Shown here: positions 41,229 through 49,630 of the stretch, in pieces
How positions within the stretch are numbered: the first letter of the stretch is position 1
How the letters are laid out: the number at the start of each line of letters is the position of its first letter
From: JACVRW01 sp034664125
Lineage (GTDB): Bacteria > Actinomycetota > Thermoleophilia > Solirubrobacterales > Thermoleophilaceae
Length of the DNA: 64,000 nt
NCBI GenBank assembly: GCA_034664125.1
Contig: JAXDIG010000048.1
Location: forward strand, 1 to 64,000
Direction of reading: 5' to 3'
Notes under the pieces: generated by a model
The model's input: the letters and a program-made list of their open reading frames with translations, nothing else
What the model was told of the DNA's origin: nothing
The model's database searches: none
Translations under genes and position numbers: made by a program

Positions 41229-42758
41229 ATGCCGCCGCTGCCCGTGCTCGTGTTCGTGGTCGGAACGGGCTCGCTGGGCGCCGAGATCGCGGCCGTGCGC
41301 CTGCTCGCTCCCTACTTCGGCGCCTCCACGATCGTGTGGGCCAACACGATCGGGGTCGTGCTCGTGGCGCTCTCGATCGGCTACTGGCTCGGCGGGCGGC
41401 TGGCCGACCGCCACCCGCACATGCGCGGACTCTGCCTGCTGGCGCTCTCCGCGGCCGGCCTGCTGGCGCTGGTCCCGTTCGCCGCCGACCCGCTGCTCAA
41501 CGTGGCCGTGGACGCGCTCGACGAGATCTCGGCCGGGGCGTTCGTGGGCTCGCTGCTCGCGGTGCTCGTGCTGGTGGCCGTTCCGGTGCTGCTGCTGGGC
41601 GCCGTCTCGCCCTGGGCGATCCGGCTCTCGGTGTCGTCGGTCGAGGAGGCCGGCACGGTGGCGGGCCGCCTGTACGCGGTGTCCACCGCCGGCTCGCTGG
41701 TCGGGACGCTGGCGTCGGCGCTGCTGCTGATCCCGCTGGTCGGCACGCGCCGCACGTTCCTGATCTTCGCCCTCGCGATCGCTGTGGTGGCCGTCTGGGG
41801 GCTGCGGCCGGTGCGCCGCTACGCGCTGGCGCCGGCGGCGATCGCCGCTCTGATCGCCCTGCCGGTCGGCACCCTCAAGGCGGAGGCGGGGTCGGGGCGC
41901 GTGATCTACGAGGACGAGACGGCCTATCAGTACGCGCGCGTGGTCGAGCACCCCGACGGCAGCCGCGCGCTCGAGCTCAACGAGGGGCAGGCGCAGCACT
42001 CCCTGTGCCGCGCGGAATGCGACGCGGGAGCGGCGGGCGCGCGCGACCCGAACTCGGTGCTCACGGGGGACTACTGGGACGGCAGCCTCGTGCTCGGATT
42101 CGCCGCGTTCCGCAGGCAGCCGCACCGCGTGGCGATCCTCGGCAACGCCGCCGGCACCACGGCGCGCGCCTACGGGGAGTTCTTCCCGCGCACACGCGTG
42201 GACGGAGTGGAGATCGACCCGGAGCTGTCCGAGATCGGACGCCGCTACTTCGACATGCGCAACCCGCAGCTGCACCTCTACCACGAGGACGCGCGCCCCT
42301 TCATCCGCCGCATCGACGCGACCTACGACGTGGTCACGGTCGACGCCTACCGCCAGCCCTACATCCCGTTCTACCTGACGACCAAGGAGTTCTTCGAGGA
42401 GGTGCGCGAGCGCCTCAGCCCCGACGGCGTGCTGGTCCTCAACGCGGGCCATCCTGAGGGCCAGGACGCCTTCGAGAAGGTGCTGAGCGCCACCATCGGC
42501 GAGGCCTTCCCGCACGTGATGCGCGATCCCGTCCAGCCGACCAACACGCTGATCTTCGCCAGCCGCGCGCCGCTCTCGGCGGCCCGGCTGCGCCACAACC
42601 TGGTTCGGCTCCCGCCGGCATTGCGCGCCACCGCCGTGGCCTCGGCGCAGCGGATCGGGCCGCCGCTGCGCGGTGGCGACGTCTACACCGACGACAAGGC
42701 GCCGGTCGAGTGGCTGATCGACAAGTCGATCGTGGACTACGCGGCCGGGAAGGACTAG
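41229..42758 (+). CDS. Membrane protein fused to a spermidine-synthase-like domain
   Basis: 509 residues. The N-terminal ~210 residues contain six or seven hydrophobic helices (e.g. VWANTIGVVLVALSIGYWLG), as in 'fused MFS/spermidine synthase' proteins. The C-terminal domain has a Rossmann methyltransferase-like fold: VAILGNAAGTTARAYGEFFP, VDGVEIDPELSEIGRRYFD, HEDARPFI and VTVDAYRQPYIPFYL. The classical aminopropyl-transfer Asp is not evident in the last block (DAYRQ), so a polyamine synthase role is uncertain. Such fusions are common in actinobacteria without known function. Confidence 0.82.
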   Translation: MPPLPVLVFVVGTGSLGAEIAAVRLLAPYFGASTIVWANTIGVVLVALSIGYWLGGRLADRHPHMRGLCLLALSAAGLLALVPFAADPLLNVAVDALDEISAGAFVGSLLAVLVLVAVPVLLLGAVSPWAIRLSVSSVEEAGTVAGRLYAVSTAGSLVGTLASALLLIPLVGTRRTFLIFALAIAVVAVWGLRPVRRYALAPAAIAALIALPVGTLKAEAGSGRVIYEDETAYQYARVVEHPDGSRALELNEGQAQHSLCRAECDAGAAGARDPNSVLTGDYWDGSLVLGFAAFRRQPHRVAILGNAAGTTARAYGEFFPRTRVDGVEIDPELSEIGRRYFDMRNPQLHLYHEDARPFIRRIDATYDVVTVDAYRQPYIPFYLTTKEFFEEVRERLSPDGVLVLNAGHPEGQDAFEKVLSATIGEAFPHVMRDPVQPTNTLIFASRAPLSAARLRHNLVRLPPALRATAVASAQRIGPPLRGGDVYTDDKAPVEWLIDKSIVDYAAGKD

Positions 42759-42792
42759 GCCGGGTAGCCTCTTCGGCGAGAGGAGGAGTGAC

Positions 42793-44430
42793 ATGAGCCT
42801 GCGGAAGTACGAGCTCGGCAGCTACGAGGACATGTGCGCCGCGCACAGCTGGGAGGTGCCCGAGCGCTACAACATCGCCCGCGACGTGTGCGACAAGCAC
42901 GACCGCGAGCGCCTCGCGATGGTCTGGGAGGACTGGCGCGGCGAGCAGCGGCGAGTCAGCTTCGGCGAGCTGCAGGACCTCTCCAACCGCTTCGCCAACG
43001 CACTGGAGGCGATCGGCGTCGAGCGTGGCGACCGGGTCGCCACGCTGCTGCCCTCGCTGCCGGAGACGGCCGCGGTCTTCCTGGGCACGTACAAGCGCGG
43101 GGCGATCCTGCTGTCGCTGTCGGTGCTGTACGGCGACGACGGCATCGAGCACCGGCTGCGCGACTCGCAGGCGAAGGCCGTGGTCACGGACTCGGCGAAC
43201 CGCCACCGCATCCCGGAGGGGATGGTCGAGAAGGTGATCGTGATGGGCGGGCGCGGCGAGGCCGACGACGTCGACTTCGACGAGACGATGGCGCGCGCCT
43301 CCGATCGCTACGACGTGGCCGACACGGCGGCCGACGATCCCGCCCAGCTCTACTACTCGTCCGGCACGACCGGAAAGGCCAAGGGCATCCTCCACGCCCA
43401 CCGCTACCTGCTCGCACACGAGGAGTTCGAGTTCTGCCACGACGTGCGCGACGGCGAGCTGTTCCACGGCTCGGGCGAGTGGGCCTGGGCGGCCGGCATC
43501 TGCCCGCTGCTGGGACCGTGGCGCTACGGTGCCGTCGCTCTGGTCCAGGCGCGCAAGGGCGGCTACGACCCCGAGGAGCACCTGCGCTTCCTCTCCAAGC
43601 ACGGCGTGCAGAACATGTTCACCACGCCGACGGCGCTGCGGGCGATGACCGGCGTGTCGGAAGCGGGGGCCAGCTATCCGATGCCGGAGCTGCGGGTGAC
43701 CTGCTCGGCGGGCGAGCCGCTCAACCCCGAGGTGATCCGCTGGTTCCGCGACCAGTACGGGATCACTGTGCTCGACTACTACGGGCTCACGGAGAGCTAT
43801 CCGCTGTGCGGCAACTTCCCCACGGTCGAGGTGCGCGAGGGCTCCATGGGGCGGCCGGTGCCGGGGTGGGACGTGGCGATCCTCGACGAGGACGAGCATC
43901 CGCTCGGCGTGGGGGAGCGCGGCGAGATCTGCCTGCGGGCCCGCTCGAACCCGCACTACCCGCTGGGCTACTGGAACCGCCCCGACGAGGACACCAACGA
44001 GGTGTTCGGCGGCGACTGGTTCCACACCAAGGACGCCGCCGAGATGGACGAGGACGGCTACGTCTGGTACGCCGGCCGCGCCGACGACGTGATCATCTCC
44101 GCCGGTTACAGGATCGGGCCGTTCGAGGTGGAGTCGGCGTGCGTGGAGCACCCGGCCGTCAAGGAGGCGGCCGCCGTGGCGTCACCCGACGCGCGCCGCG
44201 GGGACCTCGTCAAGGCTTTCATCGTGCTGGCGAGTGGGCACACGGCCTCCGACGAGCTGGCCACCGAGATCAAGCAGCACGTGCGCGAGCGCCACTCGGC
44301 CTACGCCTACCCGCGCGAGATCGAGTTCGTGGAGGATCTGCCCAAGACGCTGACGGGCAAGATCCGCCGGGTGGAGCTGCGCGAGCAGGAGCGGGAGCGC
44401 AAGGCCGCCGCCGATCGCCCGAGCGCCTAG
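42793..44430 (+). CDS. AMP-forming acyl-CoA synthetase (acetyl/medium-chain type)
   Basis: 545 residues. Adenylation motifs: LYYSSGTTGKAKGILHAHRY, TVLDYYGLTESYPLCGN, DWFHTKDAAEMDEDGYVWY and RADDVIISAGYRIGPFEVES, ending with the catalytic Lys region ELPKTLTG-like (DLPKTLTGKIRRVELREQE). This layout matches medium-chain acyl-CoA or acetyl-CoA synthetase-like enzymes. Unlike the protein at 19758, it is of the ACS/ACSM subgroup. GAGGAGT precedes the ATG. A long perfect hairpin follows the stop. Confidence 0.9.
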   Translation: MSLRKYELGSYEDMCAAHSWEVPERYNIARDVCDKHDRERLAMVWEDWRGEQRRVSFGELQDLSNRFANALEAIGVERGDRVATLLPSLPETAAVFLGTYKRGAILLSLSVLYGDDGIEHRLRDSQAKAVVTDSANRHRIPEGMVEKVIVMGGRGEADDVDFDETMARASDRYDVADTAADDPAQLYYSSGTTGKAKGILHAHRYLLAHEEFEFCHDVRDGELFHGSGEWAWAAGICPLLGPWRYGAVALVQARKGGYDPEEHLRFLSKHGVQNMFTTPTALRAMTGVSEAGASYPMPELRVTCSAGEPLNPEVIRWFRDQYGITVLDYYGLTESYPLCGNFPTVEVREGSMGRPVPGWDVAILDEDEHPLGVGERGEICLRARSNPHYPLGYWNRPDEDTNEVFGGDWFHTKDAAEMDEDGYVWYAGRADDVIISAGYRIGPFEVESACVEHPAVKEAAAVASPDARRGDLVKAFIVLASGHTASDELATEIKQHVRERHSAYAYPREIEFVEDLPKTLTGKIRRVELREQERERKAAADRPSA

Positions 44431-44449
44431 GGCTCGCCGGGGCCCCAGC

Positions 44450-44478
44450 GAAGGGCCCCGCGCATGGCGGGGCCCTTC
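44450..44478. terminator. 12-bp perfect hairpin between convergent genes
   Basis: GAAGGGCCCCGC (44450-44461) pairs with GCGGGGCCCTTC (44467-44478) around GCATG. It lies 20 nt after the acyl-CoA synthetase stop and 12 nt after the VOC gene stop on the other strand, so it can serve both as a terminator. There is no U-tract. Confidence 0.65.
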
Positions 44479-44489
44479 GGGCGCCGCTA

Positions 44490-44855
44490 CTAGGACTGGA
44501 TGACGCCGATCGTGTGGCCCTCGGGGTCGTTGAAGAGCCCGATCACCAGGCCCTCCATGACCTCGTCGGGGCCCATCATGCGCGTCCCGCCGAGGCTCTC
44601 GGCCTGGGCGAGCGAGGCCTCCACGTTCGGCACCTCGACATAGAAGGTGACGTGCCCGGAGTAGCCCTCCGGCGCCCCTGCGATGCCGCCTCCGATGCCA
44701 ACGCCGTCGGCGGTGGTGTTGCCGTCACGCTGGACGATCCCGTACTTCATCTCGTTGCTGGCGTCGATGTCCCAGCCGAACATCTCGGAGTAGTAGCTCT
44801 GCAGCTTCTCTGGGTCGGTCCCGACGATCTCGAAGTGGACTACCGGCTGTCCCAT
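44490..44855 (-). CDS. VOC-family protein (glyoxalase/bleomycin resistance fold)
   Basis: 121 residues. VVHFEIVGTDPEKLQSYYSE, MFGWDIDAS, YSGHVTFYVEVPNVEASLAQ and LFNDPEGHTIGVIQ match the VOC fold (PF00903-type), which binds a metal or substrate in a paired beta-alpha-beta cup. A Shine-Dalgarno AAAGGAG precedes ATG 44855. A second VOC gene lies on the other side of the MFS gene, so the three may form a drug- or toxicant-handling set. Substrate unknown. Confidence 0.88.
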   Translation of the reverse strand: MGQPVVHFEIVGTDPEKLQSYYSEMFGWDIDASNEMKYGIVQRDGNTTADGVGIGGGIAGAPEGYSGHVTFYVEVPNVEASLAQAESLGGTRMMGPDEVMEGLVIGLFNDPEGHTIGVIQS

Positions 44856-44899
44856 TCCTGCTCCTTTTCCGTGCCGGCGAACCGGCGCTGGTCGACTTC

Positions 44900-46345
44900 T
44901 TACGCGGCTTCGGAGTACGACGCGCCCTCGACGTCACCGGGCGCCTGCTCAGCGGGCTGACCCACCGGTTCGATGACCGCGACCGCGATCACGATCGCCG
45001 CCACCACCAGCGCCGCGCCGATCCAGAACGCCGCGTGGTATCCGCTCGTCAGCGCGGACGCGAGCGGTTCGCCCCGGTCGATGAGCCCGCTGGTGCGCGT
45101 CGTGGAGACGGTCGCGAGCACAGCCAGCCCGAGCGCGCCGCCGACCTGCGCCGTGGTGTTGATCAGGCCGGAAGCCAGCCCCGCGTCCTCCTGGGTGGCG
45201 CCGGACATCGCCAGCGTCATCAGCGCCGGGAAGCAGACGGCCACGCCGGTGCCGATCAGCAGGATGACGGGCAGGACGTGCACCAGGTAGCCGCCGTCCG
45301 GCCCCGCGAGCGTGAACAGGGCGAGCCCGGCGGCGATCAGCGAGAGGCCGGGGATCAGGGCGTTCCTGGCGCCGAAGCGCATGATCAGCGGCTCGGAGTA
45401 GCGCAGCGTCAGCACGCCCATGACGATCGTGGTCGGTAGGAACGCAAGGCCCGTCTCGAGGGCGTCGTAGCCCAGCACCCGCTGCAGGTAGAGCGCCCCG
45501 AGGAAGAACATCCCGAACATCCCCGCGACCGTGAGCGCCTGGATCACGTTGGCCCCCGACACGTTGCGCGAGCGGAAGATCCTCAGCGGGACGAGCGGGT
45601 TGCGCGCGGTCGCCTCGCGCACGACGAAGGCCACCAGGAGCACGACGGACGCCGCCGCCAGCCCGAGCGCCTCGCCGGAGCCCCAGCCGTTCTCGGCGGC
45701 CGGCTTGACGATCGTGTAGACGCCGAGCATCAGCGCGCTGGTGATCAGGACGGCGCCCGGGATATCGCTCCCCTTGTCCAGGCCAATCCCCTCGTCCCGC
45801 TCGATCAGCCGCACTGACAGCACGGCGGTGGCGATGCCGATCGGGATGTTGATGAAGAAGATCCAGTGCCAGTTGATCGCCTGAGTGAGCACGCCGCCGG
45901 CCAGCAGCCCGATAGAGCCACCGGCGGAGGCGACGAAGGCGTACACGCCGATCGCCCGCGCCTGCTCGCCGCGCTCCGGGAACATCGTCACGATCATCCC
46001 GAGGACCACCGCGGAGGTCATCGCGCCGCCGATCCCCTGCACGAACCGCCCAATCACGAGCATCTCCTGGCCCTGCGCGAGGCCGCAGAACAGCGAGGCC
46101 GCCGTGAAAAGGACGAGGCCGGCCAGGAAGACGGTCCGGCGCCCGATCAGGTCGCCGAAGCGCCCGGCGAGCAGCAGCAGGCCGCCGAAGGCGATCAGGT
46201 ACGCGTTCACGACCCAGGCAAGACTGGATTGGGAGAAGCCGAGGTCGTCCTGAATCGTGGGAAGCGCGACGTTCACGACGGTCACGTCGAGGACGATCAT
46301 CAGTACCCCGGTGCAGAGGACGTAGAGGGCTATCCAGCGGTTCAT
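44900..46345 (-). CDS. MFS multidrug transporter, DHA2/EmrB-type
   Basis: 481 residues with about 14 hydrophobic helices. Family signs: LDVTVVNVALPTIQDDLGFS (motif D1, LDxTVVNVALP), GRFGDLIGRRTVFLAGLVLF (motif A), and RFVQGIGGAMTSAV. DHA2 members export drugs and toxic compounds with protons. The ATG at 46345 overlaps the stop of the upstream VOC gene (ATGA), and the second VOC gene follows 44 bp downstream, so the three genes are probably one transcript. An imperfect promoter-region dyad lies at 46755-46778. Confidence 0.92.
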   Translation of the reverse strand: MNRWIALYVLCTGVLMIVLDVTVVNVALPTIQDDLGFSQSSLAWVVNAYLIAFGGLLLLAGRFGDLIGRRTVFLAGLVLFTAASLFCGLAQGQEMLVIGRFVQGIGGAMTSAVVLGMIVTMFPERGEQARAIGVYAFVASAGGSIGLLAGGVLTQAINWHWIFFINIPIGIATAVLSVRLIERDEGIGLDKGSDIPGAVLITSALMLGVYTIVKPAAENGWGSGEALGLAAASVVLLVAFVVREATARNPLVPLRIFRSRNVSGANVIQALTVAGMFGMFFLGALYLQRVLGYDALETGLAFLPTTIVMGVLTLRYSEPLIMRFGARNALIPGLSLIAAGLALFTLAGPDGGYLVHVLPVILLIGTGVAVCFPALMTLAMSGATQEDAGLASGLINTTAQVGGALGLAVLATVSTTRTSGLIDRGEPLASALTSGYHAAFWIGAALVVAAIVIAVAVIEPVGQPAEQAPGDVEGASYSEAA

Positions 46346-46734
46346 GAGCGCGGTTCCTGGGCGATCGAGAGCACGTTGCCGTCAGGGTCCTTGAAGTAGG
46401 CGACCTTGGCGTCGCCCTCAAACGTAGCGATGCCCTTGGCGTCGGTCGCGATCCCGGCTTCGTCGTACTGCTCGAACGTCACGCCTGCCGCGGCCAGCTC
46501 GTCGACCACTCGCTCGATGTCGTCAACGCCCCAGCCGGCCAGCGTCGCGGTGGAGTTGCCCGCGTGCGACGAGACGTAGACGTGGATCACCGTTCCATCG
46601 GCGCACGGATAGCCCCGGTTGTCCTCGGAGTCGCTGTCGGTGACGAGGCCGAGCTTGCCCTCGTAGAACGCCTTCGCCCGCTCCATGTCGGAGACGGCGA
46701 CGGCCGCGCCCACCTTGTAGTTGCTCAAGCTCAT
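46342..46734 (-). CDS. VOC-family protein, first gene of the MFS transcript
   Basis: 130 residues. AAVAVSDMERAKAFYEGKLG, YPCADGTVIHVYVSSHAG, GWGVDDIERVVDELAAAGVT and VAYFKDPDGNVLSIAQEP give the VOC fold with a C-terminal Asp/Glu-rich metal region. AAAGGA precedes ATG 46734. Its stop overlaps the MFS ATG. It may sequester or modify the compound that the MFS protein exports, but this is inference from context. Confidence 0.88.
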   Translation of the reverse strand: MSLSNYKVGAAVAVSDMERAKAFYEGKLGLVTDSDSEDNRGYPCADGTVIHVYVSSHAGNSTATLAGWGVDDIERVVDELAAAGVTFEQYDEAGIATDAKGIATFEGDAKVAYFKDPDGNVLSIAQEPRS

Positions 46735-46754
46735 CGGGTCCTTTCGGTTCTCAT

Positions 46755-46778
46755 GCTTCTCGTAAGACCCGGAGAAGC
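46755..46778. promoter_or_regulatory. Perfect 7-bp dyad upstream of the VOC-MFS-VOC set
   Basis: GCTTCTC (46755-46761) and GAGAAGC (46772-46778) are inverted with a 10-nt spacer, 20 nt upstream of the first VOC start. The half-site spacing of 17 nt centre to centre fits a dimeric repressor. No regulator gene is adjacent. Confidence 0.4.
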
Positions 46779-46833
46779 GGCAAAGCTCATCGCAGGCGCA
46801 GCGAAGTGCGCCCGCAGACGGCGCCGGCGCGGC

Positions 46834-47238
46834 TCAGCCGCGGCGTTCGCGCATGCGCTTGCCGTGGTCGCGCGGGGGCGAGTCCTCGGGGGAGTCCAGG
46901 TGCGCCGGGTCCGGCGCGCTGGTGTCGAGCGGCTCGACCTTCCACCCGAGTGGCTCGAGCGCGGCCCGCACTGTGCTGTCCACCTGGCCTTCGCCGCCGG
47001 TCTGGAACAGCTCCAGCGGCGGCCGGCCGTGGCCCTTGCGCAGGGCGTTGACGAACTCCTCGGCGCGCCTCCAGCTGAGCGCCACGGCCTCGCCGTCCTT
47101 CTCCCACCGATTGCCGGCCAGCGCTCGGTAGAGCTCGCGTGCGAACTTCTCGTCGCGCAGGCGGTCCTCGAGGAGCTGCAGGTCGCTTTGCAGCAACTGC
47201 AGGCCGACCTCCGGGATGCCCACCGGTTCTGTGCCCAT
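46834..47238 (-). CDS. Hypothetical protein, 134 residues
   Basis: Not recognised. Soluble and charged: GIPEVGLQLLQSDLQLLEDR, FARELYRALAGNRWEKDGEA, VALSWRRAEEFVNALRKGHG, then a Pro/Asp/Arg-rich tail that looks disordered. Start ATG 47238. It stands alone on the minus strand between a GNAT gene and the VOC set. The coding call rests on length, codon bias and clean flanking stops. Confidence 0.6.
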   Translation of the reverse strand: MGTEPVGIPEVGLQLLQSDLQLLEDRLRDEKFARELYRALAGNRWEKDGEAVALSWRRAEEFVNALRKGHGRPPLELFQTGGEGQVDSTVRAALEPLGWKVEPLDTSAPDPAHLDSPEDSPPRDHGKRMRERRG

Positions 47239-47282
47239 GTAGCTGGCCGTACCCGGTCAGCTACAGGCCAAGCACCGCTCGG

Positions 47283-47771
47283 TCAGAGGCGGCGGTGCAT
47301 GATGTGCAGCCCCACGTAGCCCTTGGTGGGGTGGTTGTACGCCTCCGGCACGGTGCCCAGCACCTCGAAGCCGAGCGAGCGCCACAGCGAGACGGCAGAG
47401 GCGTTGCTCTCCACGACCGCGTTGAACTGCATGGCGCGGTAGCCATCGGCGCGGGCCGCCTCCAGGACGTGCTCGCCCAGGACGCGCCCTACGCCGCGCC
47501 CGGAGTGGTCGGGGTCGACCATGAACCCCGCGCTGGCGACATGGGCAGCGGGCCCGCCGTGGTTTGGGTGCGTCTCGGCGGTGCCGAGCACGGTCCCGTC
47601 GGCGTCGACGGCGACGATCGTGCGCCCCGGCGGCTCGTGGAGCCACCGGGCGCGCGCCTGTTCCTCGCTCGTGTCACGGTCCCACGAGAAGGTTTCGCCG
47701 GCGGCGACGATGCGGCGCATGAAGCGCCAGATCGCGGGCCAGTCGTCCGGGGTGGCGTCCCTGATCAGCAC
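47283..47771 (-). CDS. GNAT-family N-acetyltransferase
   Basis: 162 residues. GNAT fold with LIRDATPDDWPAIWRFMRRI, VLGTAETHPNHGGPAAHVAS, the acetyl-CoA loop VDPDHSGRGVGRVLGEHVLE and NAVVESNASAVSLWRSLGFE. The pattern is close to phosphinothricin/L-amino-acid N-acetyltransferases and the YhhY type. Start ATG 47771. It is separated by 26 bp from the upstream secreted-protein gene on the same strand. Acceptor unknown. Confidence 0.88.
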   Translation of the reverse strand: MLIRDATPDDWPAIWRFMRRIVAAGETFSWDRDTSEEQARARWLHEPPGRTIVAVDADGTVLGTAETHPNHGGPAAHVASAGFMVDPDHSGRGVGRVLGEHVLEAARADGYRAMQFNAVVESNASAVSLWRSLGFEVLGTVPEAYNHPTKGYVGLHIMHRRL

Positions 47772-47797
47772 GTCGTGCGGACCGCAGGGATGTCGGA

Positions 47798-48448
47798 CTA
47801 GGGCGTCATCATCGTGAACGAGTCGTCGACGAACGACCCCGGGGCTGGCAGCGGGTCGAGCACGTAGACGGTGAAGACGCCTGGTGCCGTGTTCGTCACC
47901 GAGGTCATGTCAGCCTTGACCCCCGCAACGATCGCCGTCGCCACCGCCTGAGTCGCCGGCGACCCGTTGAAGCGAACCTCGTACCGGCCCATGCTGAGGC
48001 GCCGCGCTTCGATGGACTGGCCGCTGCAGTTGTAGCCCGCGACCGGTGTGAACGTGCCCGAGAACCCGGCGCTCGCCGTGATGCTCACCACGCCCTTGAT
48101 CTGCCCGGTGCTCTGGTCGCACTCGCGGCGGACGAAGCTCGTCGTGGAAAGGCCGGCCAGCTTGAGCGAGTCGGCCGCCGTGCCGCCGATCGGAAGAAAG
48201 GCGCCGGCGGCCTTCCCGGCCAGCAGGTTCGCGCTGCGCGCGCTCGGGACGGTGGCGAGCGTCGACTCGCGGACCTGCCTGCCCGTGACCGTGTTCCGCT
48301 TGAGCTTCTTGCCGGCGATGGTGCCGTTCTTGATGTTCTTCCCGTTGAGCGTCACAGCCGCGTAGCCGCTCCCCCCGAGGGCGACGAACAAGGCCAGCAG
48401 GGCCACCGCCATTGCGGGAGAGGGACGGTTACTGAGCAGGCGACGCAT
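47798..48448 (-). CDS. Actinobacterial secreted/anchored protein, GGSGYA type
   Basis: 216 residues from ATG 48448, which follows GGAGG with 9 nt spacing; a longer reading to 48499 adds 17 unsupported residues. The hydrophobic N-terminus AMAVALLALFVALGGSGYAA and the next KNIKNGTIAGKKLKRNTVTG block, continuing ESTLATVPSARSANLLAGK, are a recurring actinobacterial surface-protein pattern. The rest is beta-rich with two cysteines (REC, YNC). Exported; function unknown. Confidence 0.75.
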   Translation of the reverse strand: MRRLLSNRPSPAMAVALLALFVALGGSGYAAVTLNGKNIKNGTIAGKKLKRNTVTGRQVRESTLATVPSARSANLLAGKAAGAFLPIGGTAADSLKLAGLSTTSFVRRECDQSTGQIKGVVSITASAGFSGTFTPVAGYNCSGQSIEARRLSMGRYEVRFNGSPATQAVATAIVAGVKADMTSVTNTAPGVFTVYVLDPLPAPGSFVDDSFTMMTP

Positions 48449-48517
48449 AACGCAAGACCTCCGGTCGATTGTCCGCATCCTCCCGCCGGAGCCGGGCACG
48501 AGTCAAACGGCTGCCGG

Positions 48518-48937
48518 CTACAGCACCGGCACCAGCGGGATGTCCCAGAGGAGCGCCGCTGCCACGAACGCCCCGAGGACGACGGCGCCCGCGATCCCGG
48601 CCGCCGCGCGCTGGGCGGCGGTGGCGCGCTCGGCGCGCGCTGCCGCTCGCTCGCCCCAGATGATCGCGCGTTCCAGCAGCCGCTCCGCCCGCTCGAACTC
48701 GAGCGCCAGCAGTCCGAGCCCCACGAGGATCGTGGCGATGCCGGGCCCGGGAACCCCCGGGCCGGACATCACGATCCCCGCCAGCACGAGCAGGAAGCCC
48801 AGCACGACCACGCCGACCCGGTGCACGATGTGGCGCTGCTTGTGGCGCACCTTGCGCTCGCGCAGCTTGCGGATCAGGTCGGGGATGTCATCCGGATCCG
48901 GGCCCGGCCGCGAGCCGAGGTACTCGCGATCGCTCAC
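48518..48937 (-). CDS. PGPGW/TIGR02611-type small membrane protein
   Basis: 139 residues from GTG 48937, which overlaps the bioD stop (GTGA); a TTG at 48946 is also possible. The middle holds two hydrophobic helices, VGVVVLGFLLVLAGIVMSGP and GVPGPGIATILVGLGLLALE, with the family's PGVPGPG motif, followed by an alpha-helical EFERAERLLERA segment and a third helix VVLGAFVAAALLWDIPL. Inner membrane protein of unknown role. It is the last gene of the biotin operon, probably only by position. Confidence 0.82.
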   Translation of the reverse strand: MSDREYLGSRPGPDPDDIPDLIRKLRERKVRHKQRHIVHRVGVVVLGFLLVLAGIVMSGPGVPGPGIATILVGLGLLALEFERAERLLERAIIWGERAAARAERATAAQRAAAGIAGAVVLGAFVAAALLWDIPLVPVL

Positions 48938-49617
48938 GCTGACCAAACTAGCCACTCGTCCAGGGGGAGGTCGGATCCGGCCTCGCCAAGCGAGTCCGGA
49001 TCGGTCGGTCGCAGGCCGCTGACCGGCACGTCGCCGAGGCGCTCGACCGTCTCGCGGTTGGAGATCTCGATCGGCTCCGGTGTGGCGGGCCAGGGCGTCA
49101 TCACCACCCCCGCCACCGCGAGGCCGGCGGTCCGGGCGCCCTCGATCGTGAGCAGCGTGTGGTTGATCGTGCCGAGGCCGGTGCGGGCGGCGATCAGCAC
49201 CGGCAGGCCGAGGTCGAGCGCCAGGTCGCGCACCAGGTACCCCGGCGTGATCGGCACGAGCAGGCCCCCGACGCCCTCCGCGATCAGCAGCCGGCCCTGG
49301 CCGGCGGCCGAGCGCGCCGCCTCGACCAGCCGCGCCGGCTCGATCGTCTCGCCGGCCAGCTCCGCGGCGTAGTGGGGCGAGAGCGGCGGGTCGAAGCGGT
49401 AGGGGGCGACCTGCTCCGGCGCCTGCCACCCGCCGGCGGCCCGGGCCAGCAGCTCGTGGTCGCGCGGCCAGTCGGCGGGCGGCTCGTCCAGGCCGGTGAC
49501 CACGGGCTTGAAGGCGGCCACCGGCTCGCCGCGGGCGACCAGCGCGGCGCACACGGCGGCGGCCAGAACCGACTTGCCGACCCCGGTGTCCGTGCCGGCT
49601 ACGAACAGCCCGCGCAT
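48934..49617 (-). CDS. bioD: Dethiobiotin synthetase BioD
   Basis: 227 residues. BioD closes the ureido ring: DAPA + CO2 + ATP to dethiobiotin. P-loop LFVAGTDTGVGKSVLAAAV, Lys/Pro region AFKPVVTGLDEP, VEGVGG-type IAEGVGGLLVPI and ARTGLGTINHTLLTIEGARA-like block. The start ATG 49617 follows bioF by 13 bp. It overlaps the downstream small membrane protein by 4 bp. Confidence 0.94.
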   Translation of the reverse strand: MRGLFVAGTDTGVGKSVLAAAVCAALVARGEPVAAFKPVVTGLDEPPADWPRDHELLARAAGGWQAPEQVAPYRFDPPLSPHYAAELAGETIEPARLVEAARSAAGQGRLLIAEGVGGLLVPITPGYLVRDLALDLGLPVLIAARTGLGTINHTLLTIEGARTAGLAVAGVVMTPWPATPEPIEISNRETVERLGDVPVSGLRPTDPDSLGEAGSDLPLDEWLVWSA

Positions 49618-49630
49618 CGGGGCGTGGGTA

